A program made the position numbers and the translations under genes. Of a stretch of 64,000 nucleotides of DNA, positions 53,973-62,925 are shown in pieces. How positions within the stretch are numbered: the first letter of the stretch is position 1; the number at the start of each line of letters is the position of its first letter. Source of the stretch: a virus. The notes under the pieces are model-generated. The model did not search any database and was not told the DNA's origin. It worked only from the letters and a program-made list of their open reading frames with translations. The stretch is from the IMG/VR virus record IMGVR_UViG_3300023192_001329, positions 1-64,000 of that record; one strand, 5' to 3'.

Positions 53973-55973
53973 TTACCAACTTAACGATGCAGTACCACTA
54001 TCCTTGCTACTCGATGCTACGAGTGGGACGACATCACCCTCAGTTAATGATTCCATATTAACTTCTAAAGTTTCACCCATGAGACGGTCTACTTCCGCTT
54101 TTGACCATTTCATTATGTCAAGATTACGTGTACTTAAATTTTGCTTATCACCCGTATCTAAAAGAATATTGATAACGTAAGTTTGCGTATCCTGCCCAAG
54201 ACGATCAACCCGACTCACTGCTTGATTTTTCTCATAATCTCTAAATGGATTGTTAAGAAACACCACCGTATTAGCACTGATGACTGGGATGGCGGTGGAT
54301 AGGGATTTAAGTGTAGCTACCAGGGGATTGACTTTAGAGTCATTGTCAAACCTTTCCATGATGTTAACAATGTTCTTGTTGGTATCACCGTATACGATAG
54401 CGGGTTTATAAGTCGGCTTTAAATGTTCGACAGCAATATCTACGACTTCGACAAAACTAGAAAAGATAAGTACTTTCTTCTTACTTGCTTTAATTATACC
54501 ATCGTAGTCAACAACCTTGGCAATCTCTTTAAAACACTCTATACGTCTTCTACCTAAAACCCGACCTAGCGCCTCACCACGAATTACCAACTCCACATAC
54601 TTCACCACCCCTTTCACCCGTTTAAATTCTTTACGATTTTCAGCAGATAATCTAGGATATATAACACTATCTTCGTAAGCGTTGACGTCCCTTATCAATT
54701 CAGCTAAAGGGCGATAGTCACTGGTGGATTTTAATACGTCTATCTTTTGAAGATAATTATTAAAGTCGCTACGTTCACCATCCCGAAGTGTTTGTTCAAA
54801 CACAGTCAAAACCTTCTCAAAATCCTGAAGGTACGAGTTGTAATGTTCCTTATAGAAGGCAAGTCGTTCGGTAATGAATTCTAACATTTCCTGTTTGACG
54901 TGCTCCAACGTAAAACGATCAGAATCCTTTACTTGAACTTTGATATCTTCTTCAATCGGATCATCAGTTCTGACTACAGTCTTATCAACATTGAATACAC
55001 TCTTACCTATTCTTCTGGCAAGTATGTCATTAGCTCTTGATGAACTTACACCAAAGATACCTTTGAATCGCTTCTCGACCTCTGGTGTAAACAAGGGATC
55101 ACAGGCTCGTAAGAAACTAACCATCTCCGTCGCTAGTGCCTTAAATGGCGTGCCTGACGACCAGAGTATATGCCGACATGCAGTCTGCCTGCATAACTCA
55201 ATAAAGGACAACGTCCGCGCCGAAGTAACTTCATTGAAATGATGGCTCTCGTCAAGGTCAATGAATACGTCTTTTCGCTTGAAAATGTCGACATTATTTA
55301 ACAGGACGGGTAGTGCCTCGTAGTGACAGATATAGTAATCCATACCTTTGGGTGGTGGTGTGCCTGAATCGGACAACCAGCATTCCTTATCACCCTTAAC
55401 GTATTTTTCAATGTTATCTAACCATACCTCACGTATCGCGTTTTTAGGACAGACTATTATCATCGTGTCTAACTCCAACAACCCATGGAGTAAAAGACCT
55501 GAGAATGTCTTACCCGACCCAGGTGGAGATGCCAAGTAGTAGCCGTTAAGACCCATCTTAACGGTATTGATGGCATAGCTCTCAATGAAGCTACTTTGAT
55601 GGTCAAGCGGTTTAAGATTGAAGTTTCTAAGACGTCTGTAATTAACAACATCACCCACCTCCACCTCTCTACCAAGCCAGGTGTTTTCTTTAAGTAATTC
55701 CATTATCTTTAGAATAACACCCCTTGACAGATAAGTCTTACTTTGCTCAGATAGTATATCAAGAGCATTGTAATACTCATAGGCAAAGAACGAATCTAGA
55801 CTTACTTCCGCTGCGCCTTGACTAATAAAAAGATTATTAGGAATTCTAACACTATTCCACATATTCTTCATATCTGAAACAACGGCTCTAGTTTTAATCC
55901 CGGAGACCGTTATCACCCCATCCTTTTCTTCCACACTAATGTGGCCTATAAGTCTCTGTAAAATACTTATCAT
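53973..55973 (-). CDS. SNF2/SF2 family ATPase-helicase, 666 aa
   Basis: Seen: Walker A GSGKT (152-156) in SPPGSGKTFSG; motif II DESH (241-244); motif III SSGTP (272-276); motif V/VI AVSRVDRLGQ near the C-terminus, close to SNF2 'R-x-x-R-x-G-Q'. Also the VIYGD-like motif IV area AIVYGDT. SNF2-type motors translocate on double-stranded DNA; here a replication or repair role is likely. Distinct from the UvsW-like enzyme. Upstream of it in the operon is a second RNA polymerase subunit gene. Confidence 0.85.
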   Translation of the reverse strand: MISILQRLIGHISVEEKDGVITVSGIKTRAVVSDMKNMWNSVRIPNNLFISQGAAEVSLDSFFAYEYYNALDILSEQSKTYLSRGVILKIMELLKENTWLGREVEVGDVVNYRRLRNFNLKPLDHQSSFIESYAINTVKMGLNGYYLASPPGSGKTFSGLLLHGLLELDTMIIVCPKNAIREVWLDNIEKYVKGDKECWLSDSGTPPPKGMDYYICHYEALPVLLNNVDIFKRKDVFIDLDESHHFNEVTSARTLSFIELCRQTACRHILWSSGTPFKALATEMVSFLRACDPLFTPEVEKRFKGIFGVSSSRANDILARRIGKSVFNVDKTVVRTDDPIEEDIKVQVKDSDRFTLEHVKQEMLEFITERLAFYKEHYNSYLQDFEKVLTVFEQTLRDGERSDFNNYLQKIDVLKSTSDYRPLAELIRDVNAYEDSVIYPRLSAENRKEFKRVKGVVKYVELVIRGEALGRVLGRRRIECFKEIAKVVDYDGIIKASKKKVLIFSSFVEVVDIAVEHLKPTYKPAIVYGDTNKNIVNIMERFDNDSKVNPLVATLKSLSTAIPVISANTVVFLNNPFRDYEKNQAVSRVDRLGQDTQTYVINILLDTGDKQNLSTRNLDIMKWSKAEVDRLMGETLEVNMESLTEGDVVPLVASSSKDSGTASLSW

Positions 55974-55984
55974 GCCCGTATAAC

Positions 55985-57250
55985 CTATTGTATAAAATCT
56001 AAACCCTGAAGCTCTTCTGTTTGAATATTGCTCTGGTGAAACTTACTTAAGAATAACGAAAGAAAGGCACTACCTGTAGCAGATGCAAGTAACGACAACG
56101 CTTTATCGTTATCAGCAATAGCATCACCCATACACACTTTACAATAGTCGGTGAAAGGTACTTTACACGCCATGGGACTTCTAAGTGTAAGTGTCTTACC
56201 GATGCTTGCTTTTAATGCAGCTTCACTTAAGGGTTTATCAGGTGCTGATACCAGACGACGACCCACAAACGCTTTGTAGTTCATGTTGGTAATAGCCATT
56301 GGCATGCCTACTTTATCCTTACAGTCGTCTTGAGAGATAAAGCTATTTTGGAATACACGAGTGATAGTTTTAACAGCCTCACCACCTAGCGCCGTCTGTG
56401 TAGAACGCGCGTAAGAGCCATCACGCAATGAGTTGATTAATGCAGGGAGATCTTCAACGTTCCACCCATCTTGCAGCGAGCGAGGGATAACGTCGATCTT
56501 AGATGGGTCTTCAAACGAGGACTCACCACCATGCATTATATACGCCTGCTTACGAGTAACGTTAAATGCTTTAGCTGACTTATAGAAGCCTGACGATGGA
56601 TCATCTTTGATATACTCGCGGTCCATGTCAATGAGTTCTTTCTCAATCTTAGCAATAACTGCGGGGTTATCTAACTCATCTTTGTGTTGCTTAAGCAATT
56701 CGTCACGACGTTTAACAATTGCCGGGCTTGTGGTGATAGATTTCTCAGAAGCAGACGGCACCCACAGTGATGTTAACGATGAAAGAAAGTACAGCTGTTT
56801 GAAATAGACAGAGACTTGTTCAGGTGTGATGATATCATCTTTAAGCGCTACTGCTACCTGGTCTCCTACCTTACCTGCTTTAACTTCTTCGTTGATATAA
56901 GGAATTACATCCCCAAAGGGATACGACAATAGCATAGCGTTGGCTAGCAGTCGACCTACTGTTGTTTCTGTCTTACCCTTAATGTTTTTAAGGGTATCCT
57001 TTTCAACAGTTATTACATCACTTGCTGTGAATAAAGGTTGATCTTCTTTATAGCCAACTACAGGTCCAGCGATGCTACCTTGTTCGTCGATGTAGTGTAA
57101 TTCACCTTCCACATCTAATAACATACCAACGTATTGAGATTCACGTGGTTTAGGTGAGAAGATGCCAAATACACTTAAATGCCAGTGTTTTTGTATAAAG
57201 GCATTGTGCTTGATAGCAAACGCTAAATAAGTGTTTTTATCTATACTCAT
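55985..57250 (-). CDS. RNA polymerase beta-prime C-terminal subunit, virion RNAP (gp80-like)
   Basis: Seen: TLRSPMACKVPFTDYCKVCMGDA near the C-terminus, the zinc-type block 'R-S-P-(L/M)-A-C...C-x-x-C-M-G' of the homologous gene at 47618, then a helix LSLLASATGSAFLSLFLSKFHQ as trigger-loop counterpart. 421 residues, shorter than the 658-residue relative. Two such subunits in one phage imply two polymerases, one packaged in the virion; position matches phiKZ gp80. It has an ATGA overlap with the upstream 285-residue gene. Confidence 0.78.
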   Translation of the reverse strand: MSIDKNTYLAFAIKHNAFIQKHWHLSVFGIFSPKPRESQYVGMLLDVEGELHYIDEQGSIAGPVVGYKEDQPLFTASDVITVEKDTLKNIKGKTETTVGRLLANAMLLSYPFGDVIPYINEEVKAGKVGDQVAVALKDDIITPEQVSVYFKQLYFLSSLTSLWVPSASEKSITTSPAIVKRRDELLKQHKDELDNPAVIAKIEKELIDMDREYIKDDPSSGFYKSAKAFNVTRKQAYIMHGGESSFEDPSKIDVIPRSLQDGWNVEDLPALINSLRDGSYARSTQTALGGEAVKTITRVFQNSFISQDDCKDKVGMPMAITNMNYKAFVGRRLVSAPDKPLSEAALKASIGKTLTLRSPMACKVPFTDYCKVCMGDAIADNDKALSLLASATGSAFLSLFLSKFHQSNIQTEELQGLDFIQ

Positions 57251-58104
57251 TGTATACGTCCCGGATAGATAGTTTGATTAAGTTCACGCATGATTGCGGC
57301 GGCTAACACCTCGTCACCAATTTCGGTATTGACAAGTAATTGTGTCGTCTCTTGAAGTAGATGATCTTCAACATCGCTAATCAAGACACAGCCATAGATA
57401 AGTGCGGCGAGAGGAACAATAGCTTTAGATTCTATTAGAGTATCTACGGTGCTATTGGCATGTAGCCAGAGTGTGTCTAAAGGCAGACCGTAATCGATGC
57501 CGCGTTCTAACATGCCGCGTAATGGGTTAGCTGGATAAGTCGCTATAGGGTGGATCTCATAGCGCTGTTTAGCGCGTTCTTTAGTAGCAGTAGTATTTAC
57601 GATTAAGTTATCAATCTTACCATTGGCTATCTCTACCAAACGATCCATTAACGCTTCATCAACATGCGTTACTGCTTGCGTTACCGTCGACCAGGTAACT
57701 ACATCACCCTGAGTACTTACAGACTCTACCAGCATGGCTAGAGCTTCTATGTTATCTTCACTTCCCGTCAATGTGTCGATAATCATTTGCGCATCTTCAA
57801 TTTGAGGAAGTAACCACAACGTTTCCAAAATAGCAAGGTAAGTAAAAGAATCTGGTGACTGTTCATCATCTACCACCACACCATGGCTGGCTAGTAGGTT
57901 GATCAGATACTCGTTATACATCAACGTCACTTCATCAATGATGTACGTATTCGTCTGTGTGTTGTTTGCCAGTACAAACGCATCGATGGTTTCAACAAAA
58001 CCGACCACTTGCATGTCGAAGAATAACTGATTGCATCCTATATAGAATGCCTGACGCGGTTCAGGTAGGGTGGATGTCAGGGCATCGGCGTCGGTTATAT
58101 ACAT
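57247..58104 (-). CDS. Hypothetical protein, 285 aa, operon partner of RNAP subunit
   Basis: First gene of the minus-strand operon, AAGGTAG before ATG, and it overlaps the polymerase gene by ATGA. Acidic, helical, no motif recognised. It may help assemble or package the virion polymerase (inference from coupling only). Confidence 0.5.
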   Translation of the reverse strand: MYITDADALTSTLPEPRQAFYIGCNQLFFDMQVVGFVETIDAFVLANNTQTNTYIIDEVTLMYNEYLINLLASHGVVVDDEQSPDSFTYLAILETLWLLPQIEDAQMIIDTLTGSEDNIEALAMLVESVSTQGDVVTWSTVTQAVTHVDEALMDRLVEIANGKIDNLIVNTTATKERAKQRYEIHPIATYPANPLRGMLERGIDYGLPLDTLWLHANSTVDTLIESKAIVPLAALIYGCVLISDVEDHLLQETTQLLVNTEIGDEVLAAAIMRELNQTIYPGRIQ

Positions 58105-58205
58105 GGTATCTACCTTATGTAATGGTTGCTACGTTAATTAATACAGCGTCTTGTAATTATACAAGACGTGTTATTCATATTTTATCAGACAGGAATATAA
58201 ATAAA

Positions 58206-58772
58206 ATGGCCAAGTCCCCAAAGAACCAACGTAAAAATAAAGCACCAGCGAAGTCTACTGCAAAGAAAACGGACGCGTGGGCTGAGTTAAGATCACTAAG
58301 TGGTGCAGCGTCAACTATGCTGGCAGCGGCTACTCAAGTATCTCAATTATTTAAAAATCCAGATGCGCTTCGTAAGGTACAGGATAAACAAAAGCTTAAC
58401 GCGCTAGGTCGCGTTCTGCTCAACGACCTTACTAACTTCAATACACGTCTTACTGCCATTCGCGATAGACATATTAACCGCGAAGCTCCAAAAGATGAGA
58501 TGGAAGCAAACTTCATTGCAATTGATATTGGTCAAGACTACCAACAGTGGATGGAGGATTATAACACCGTTGTACCTATTACCACGGCACAGATTTTAGA
58601 ACTCACCGAAGGGCGTTCGGTAGAGGAAGTCGAAGAAAACGCTAATCAGGCTCGTGTTGAGATTGAGAAGCAGAAAAAACAACCAGCGGTCAAACAACGT
58701 CGCTTAGGTGCTACAGCCACACCTAAGAAAACGTTAGACCTGATGGCAATGGCTAAAGGAGGTAGAAAGTAA
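58206..58772 (+). CDS. Basic hypothetical protein, 188 aa
   Basis: ATG at 58206 is chosen after AGGAA. Lys-rich N-terminus (KSPKNQRKNKAPAKSTAKK) and C-terminus, helical middle. TAATG overlap with the next gene. A virion-assembly role is suggested by the following genes but not shown. Confidence 0.5.
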   Translation: MAKSPKNQRKNKAPAKSTAKKTDAWAELRSLSGAASTMLAAATQVSQLFKNPDALRKVQDKQKLNALGRVLLNDLTNFNTRLTAIRDRHINREAPKDEMEANFIAIDIGQDYQQWMEDYNTVVPITTAQILELTEGRSVEEVEENANQARVEIEKQKKQPAVKQRRLGATATPKKTLDLMAMAKGGRK

Positions 58773-60328
58773 TGAGTCATGACGAACAAGATCCTCGTAA
58801 CGTAGATCACAATGAGCAACCAAGAACACGAGTAACTGACCACTACGACCAACATGAGTTAGGTCAGGCTGAAGAACCAGAAGAAACGATAAAGCCCACC
58901 TTTACACAAACAGGCGATTATAGTACGCCGTTAGATGAGTCTAAGAATACCGATGTTCCACTGGCTCTTCCCAGCGCCAACATGTCTAATATGTTTGATG
59001 TCTTATCTGACATGGCAAAGGTGTCTGTATCATCTGACTCAGCGCAGTTATGGAAAGATACGCTAGAGCTTAGTCTAGGTGAAGACATCATGCCTTACTC
59101 TAAAATGTTTGCTAAGCCTTTCTTTGAAGAGAGATTAGCATCTGAGGGCAGTGATTTTAGACAATACGTTGATAGCGACTCTGGGCGTTTGTCTGCTGTT
59201 AAGCCTAGGATTGGCAAAACAAACCCAGGCGGTACCATTAGTGGTGAAGCGGCTTTATTGAAAGTTAACGCTATGTTAACTATGGGTACGTCGGTTCAGA
59301 TACCTTTGTGGCATTCTGGTATGTGGGTCAGTATCAAAGCTCCCTCAGAAGGCGCTCTAATTGAGTTAGACGAACGTATTGCTCTTGAGAAAGGAAAACT
59401 AGGTAGGAGTACACGCGGTACCGCTTTTAGCCACTCAGGCGTTTATATACGCGGTCACCTATTTAACTTTATTATCGATCACATCTACGATTGTAATGTT
59501 AAAGACTGGAATGAGCAAATGTTACGCGAGAATATCTTAGTAACAGACTACTCATTGTTAATATGGGGGCTAAGTTGTGCAGTCTTCCCTAAAGGTTATC
59601 CGTTTACTCGTGCCTGTATGTCGGACATTAGCGAGTGTCAACACGTCATTAAAGAAACGTTAAACATTCCTAAGCTATTATGGACTGATAACAGTGTACT
59701 TAGTGAGAAACAACGTACTCATATGGCGCAGCGTAGTAGTAAGGTAACGCTGGAACGTGTTAAGTGGTATCAGGAAGAGTTTACACATCCTAATGCAAAA
59801 GCACTTCGTATAAATGCAGCGGTAAGTATGGATCTTCGTGTGCCTACTATGCTTGAGACTATCTCATCAGGTGTGCGTTGGGCAGAAGACATCGAACGCA
59901 TGACTGAAGAAGGGTTAGGTAAAGACATCAAATATGAGAAACGTGCTCGCTATATGCAAGAACAGAGTAAGTTGATCATGTTACGTCGTTACTCACATTG
60001 GGTAGGTCGTTTTGTGATAGGCGAGGGTGATGATGCTGCTGTTGTAGCAGGAAACGATCGTGAAACTATCGATAAGCTTTGTGAACAACTGTCTGCAGAT
60101 ACGGATACTATCAAGACATTCAGAAACCACATGCAAACTTTCATTGACAACGCAGCCTTTAGCATTGTAGGTATTCCTACTTACACATGCCCATCGTGCG
60201 GTGGTGAACAGAAAGATGCGCATGGTCGTTCGCCTTATCTAATTCCACTTGAGATTGAACAGCTTTTTATTATCCTCGTAGCGTTCAAACGGAGCAAGAG
60301 GATAAACGAGCGCAGCGAGGTAGATTAA
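58772..60328 (+). CDS. Putative tail/baseplate assembly protein with C-terminal CPSCGG motif
   Basis: 518 residues with AAAGGAGG and TAATG coupling. Disordered acidic N-terminal 70 residues, helical and beta body, and a C-terminal TCPSCGGEQ with a following PLEIEQLF. Several myovirus baseplate hub assembly proteins (T4 gp26/gp51 type) end in a short C-x-x-C finger followed by a hydrophobic strand, which this resembles. A -1 frame continues past the end; see the 60388 entry. Call is tentative. Confidence 0.45.
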   Translation: MSHDEQDPRNVDHNEQPRTRVTDHYDQHELGQAEEPEETIKPTFTQTGDYSTPLDESKNTDVPLALPSANMSNMFDVLSDMAKVSVSSDSAQLWKDTLELSLGEDIMPYSKMFAKPFFEERLASEGSDFRQYVDSDSGRLSAVKPRIGKTNPGGTISGEAALLKVNAMLTMGTSVQIPLWHSGMWVSIKAPSEGALIELDERIALEKGKLGRSTRGTAFSHSGVYIRGHLFNFIIDHIYDCNVKDWNEQMLRENILVTDYSLLIWGLSCAVFPKGYPFTRACMSDISECQHVIKETLNIPKLLWTDNSVLSEKQRTHMAQRSSKVTLERVKWYQEEFTHPNAKALRINAAVSMDLRVPTMLETISSGVRWAEDIERMTEEGLGKDIKYEKRARYMQEQSKLIMLRRYSHWVGRFVIGEGDDAAVVAGNDRETIDKLCEQLSADTDTIKTFRNHMQTFIDNAAFSIVGIPTYTCPSCGGEQKDAHGRSPYLIPLEIEQLFIILVAFKRSKRINERSEVD

Positions 60329-60387
60329 TCTCTCCTCGTTTTGGGCTTGAGCGTGAACAAAACGCTAACTCACCGTTAAACCAAGCA

Positions 60388-60804
60388 ATGATGACGTTAC
60401 CTGTCTTAGATAGTATTGGGGCCCAGATAGCGTTAACAGAGGCTTACGATCACACTTACGGTATCTTCAACTATGATGGCATCGATTATAATCCTTTAAG
60501 TATTGTAGCCATGCATCCGGTAGAGGATACCCTTAAAGTGGGGTTGAAACCTTTCATGATTAAACGTTTTAGGATGTATGACATTCACAAACGTTATGGC
60601 TTGTCGTTAACGGAGCTTCTTGCCTTACCTCGTGATACGGTTACTGATATATTTGATGATGCTGCTAAAGCCATTGCTGAAGAAGAAGAGCAGATGCAGG
60701 AGATTCAAAATGAAATGCGTGAAGCTATTAACGAGCAGAAGGCAGCTAAGCGTAAAACCATGCGAGCTCAGAAACAAAAGAAAGTAAAGAAGGCTGGGAA
60801 GTAA
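60388..60804 (+). CDS. Acidic/basic-tailed protein, possibly the -1 frameshift extension of the 58772 gene
   Basis: 138 residues from ATG 60388, but that ATG has no ribosome site and the frame is open 43 codons upstream without any start (reading about 60259-60387). The extension (starts FYYPRSVQTEQEDKR) overlaps the end of the 518-residue gene by some 60 bases in the -1 frame. Together this hints at a shifted fusion, as in lambda G/GT, though no canonical slippery heptamer is visible. The C-terminus is a charged coiled-coil then Lys-rich. Confidence 0.45.
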   Translation: MMTLPVLDSIGAQIALTEAYDHTYGIFNYDGIDYNPLSIVAMHPVEDTLKVGLKPFMIKRFRMYDIHKRYGLSLTELLALPRDTVTDIFDDAAKAIAEEEEQMQEIQNEMREAINEQKAAKRKTMRAQKQKKVKKAGK

Positions 60805-60822
60805 TTCCTGGCCTTATGCCGT
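60790..60822 (+). terminator. Terminator embedding the stop codon, with TATGCCGT
   Basis: AAGGCTGGGAA/TTCCTGGCCTT with the stop TAA in the loop, then TATGCCGT (60815-60822). Confidence 0.8.
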
Positions 60823-60882
60823 TTCGTCTATAATTACGTCGTGGTGTAACTATATAGAGGTAAAAGGTGAGATAATAAAACA

Positions 60883-61335
60883 ATGATATTAGAATTTGTA
60901 CATGCAGATTTATTTCAATTAGAAGCAGACACCATAGTCTGTCCTGTGAACTGTGACGGGACCATGGGGAATGGATTAGCGTTAGCGTTTAAATTCAAAT
61001 ACCCAGATGATCTGTTTAATCAATACCACTACTTGTGTGGCGAGCGTAAACTCAACCCAGGTCATAGTTGGCTTTATCGTCATCCATATAAAAACGTATT
61101 GTGCTTTGCAACTAAAGACAGATGGCGTAATGACTCTAAGTTAGAATGGATATCTAGAGGACTTTATGCATGTTTGGATAATCTCCCACGTTTAGGTGTG
61201 AGACATATCGGCTTTCCTTTATTAGGATGTGGTAAGGGTAATTTAAACAAACATGATGTGATTGAGTTATTTAGAGAGGTCTTTGATCCTGATATGGTAG
61301 AAGGGGTCGATTTAAAAGTCACGGTATGTTTATGA
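60883..61335 (+). CDS. Macro domain protein (DarG/TARG1-like ADP-ribose hydrolase)
   Basis: Seen: VCPVNCDGTMGNGLALAFK (19-37) with N23, G29 and K37, the ADP-ribose-binding loop and the Lys position of the TARG1/DarG group; FPLLGCGKGNL (111-121), the second phosphate loop. 150 residues, one complete domain. Known: DarG and TARG1 reverse ADP-ribosylation of DNA or acidic residues. A phage copy could undo DarT-type or other ADP-ribosylation defences (inference). It lies near structural genes. Biochemical activity is not shown by sequence. Confidence 0.82.
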   Translation: MILEFVHADLFQLEADTIVCPVNCDGTMGNGLALAFKFKYPDDLFNQYHYLCGERKLNPGHSWLYRHPYKNVLCFATKDRWRNDSKLEWISRGLYACLDNLPRLGVRHIGFPLLGCGKGNLNKHDVIELFREVFDPDMVEGVDLKVTVCL

Positions 61336-61363
61336 TCAATTAACAGAATATAAGGAGCACGCT

Positions 61364-62662
61364 GTGTCTATTTTAAACCCAGCTGTAGCGGCAAGGATGG
61401 TAGAGATCATCGAATTAGATACTATTATGGTCTCTGTGGAACGCCTGACGTTAGACGTTGAGGGTTTCTTTAAAACCATTACCGATCACTTCGATCGATT
61501 AGTTCTATTAGATAGAACGGTTACTGCTTTAGAAGAAAACAATGAAACAACTGTATCGGCAGAACACTTAGAGTATTTTCGCTCACTAGGTATAACCGAA
61601 GAGACAGTGAGTGTTGAAAGTATACGTAATCAAGTTAAATCCCTTTGGAAAGGTATCGTTAAATACATTGTGGAGGGGATGAAGAAAGTAAAACTTTGGG
61701 CTAAGAAAATAGCACTGGCTATACCTAACTTGCGTAAGTTAATCGAATCTGTCAGTAAACTAGACCGTGATCGCCGCTACAACGAAGTCGTGTCTTTACG
61801 TGATGAATTAAACTACCTAGGTGGTGATACTATCACTCGTGATCAATTGTTAAAAGACTTTAACAATACCGTTGTCATTATGCGTGATTGTTTTGAAGTG
61901 GATTTCCCATCTGTACTTAGCAGCGTTGAGAATACCTCTAATATCCTTAAGAACATTCCCATTGTTTTCAATAAAGGCATTGGTGAGTACGGTGACGCGG
62001 GGTATAGTGAATTAAGAGACATGATTAAATCGCTATGGACTACGTGTCATATTGCACCTGACGTAGGTGAATCTAATCCACCTAATGGGATCTGGCACGA
62101 GTCGCTTAAAATACGCGGGATTACCAGCGATAGCCATTTAACTTTTTCCCCTAGAGCTGTTCCAGTAGTAGGAGGTCGTTATCCCTTAATGCGTTACCCA
62201 CGTTTTAATAAGGAGCCAGCTCACGCCGCAATGTTGAAAAACCTCCCTACAGTGATCAACTACTCGCGTCTAGGTACAGCGCATCTGTCAAGTACGCATG
62301 TAGATGTCTATAGTAAGACAGCTAATACTTCAGGTGACGCTGCGGAGATAGATGCGCTCACCGGCGATCAAGTAACTGAGGTGTGTAGAAACTGCCTAGC
62401 GATATTGGACTCATTTGAAATCTACTACGAGCAGTTTGATGAGATTGAGAAATGTAAAGAAGATCTCATTAGAACAGGTAATAAAGCGATAGGTATTATT
62501 ACTGATGAAGAAGATGAAACGCGTCAGTCTGTTTCTGAGTTCATTAGGAACGTAGTGAGATTTCAAGCCGTGAGATTAGACAAACCGTATGTATCACTTA
62601 TAGGTCATGGTGTAAGATCCATGTATGCTCTAATGTCATACTGTCAAAAATCATTAGCCTAG
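61364..62662 (+). CDS. Inner-head-type protein, prohead-protease substrate candidate, 432 aa
   Basis: GTG start with AAGGAG. Seen: acidic N-terminal part with S24-V-E26, S65-A-E67 and S83-V-E85, the last followed by the amphipathic basic helix SIRNQVKSLWKGIVKYIVEG. This is the same plan as the proteins at 6011, 7160, 32548 and 34119. The C-terminal body has GGRYPLMRYPRFN, roughly where the pair at 6-8 kb has its PGN block. Predicted mature start near residue 86. Confidence 0.58.
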   Translation: MSILNPAVAARMVEIIELDTIMVSVERLTLDVEGFFKTITDHFDRLVLLDRTVTALEENNETTVSAEHLEYFRSLGITEETVSVESIRNQVKSLWKGIVKYIVEGMKKVKLWAKKIALAIPNLRKLIESVSKLDRDRRYNEVVSLRDELNYLGGDTITRDQLLKDFNNTVVIMRDCFEVDFPSVLSSVENTSNILKNIPIVFNKGIGEYGDAGYSELRDMIKSLWTTCHIAPDVGESNPPNGIWHESLKIRGITSDSHLTFSPRAVPVVGGRYPLMRYPRFNKEPAHAAMLKNLPTVINYSRLGTAHLSSTHVDVYSKTANTSGDAAEIDALTGDQVTEVCRNCLAILDSFEIYYEQFDEIEKCKEDLIRTGNKAIGIITDEEDETRQSVSEFIRNVVRFQAVRLDKPYVSLIGHGVRSMYALMSYCQKSLA

Positions 62663-62685
62663 TTTTAATCTACCGGAGTACTATT

Positions 62686-62916
62686 ATGGAAGCATTTCTA
62701 TATCCTATTTTGTTTGCTATCAGTAAGAAACTTATCGCAGCAGCGTTAGTGTTGATCTTTTGGTTTACGTCTTTACGTATTGCAGATAAATTATTGGACA
62801 TCAGGTTCAAAGAAGAGTGGGACTTGATCGAAGATGACAAAGCAAAGGTGAGTTATTGGAATACGCGGATGATTGCGTTTGCCATTATGTTACTGGGATG
62901 CTTTGCCCTAGTATAG
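62686..62916 (+). CDS. Small membrane protein, 76 aa (holin candidate)
   Basis: GGAG before ATG. Two hydrophobic segments: residues 8-30 and 60-76, separated by a charged loop. Located directly upstream of the lipoprotein transglycosylase, so a lysis or envelope role (holin- or spanin-like) is plausible. Not diagnostic. Confidence 0.45.
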   Translation: MEAFLYPILFAISKKLIAAALVLIFWFTSLRIADKLLDIRFKEEWDLIEDDKAKVSYWNTRMIAFAIMLLGCFALV

Positions 62917-62925
62917 GAGGTCATC

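Noticed and set aside
54940-55539. Plus-strand frames inside the SNF2-like helicase gene
   Set aside because: Antisense frames with no initiation signal; the helicase motifs on the minus strand are intact.
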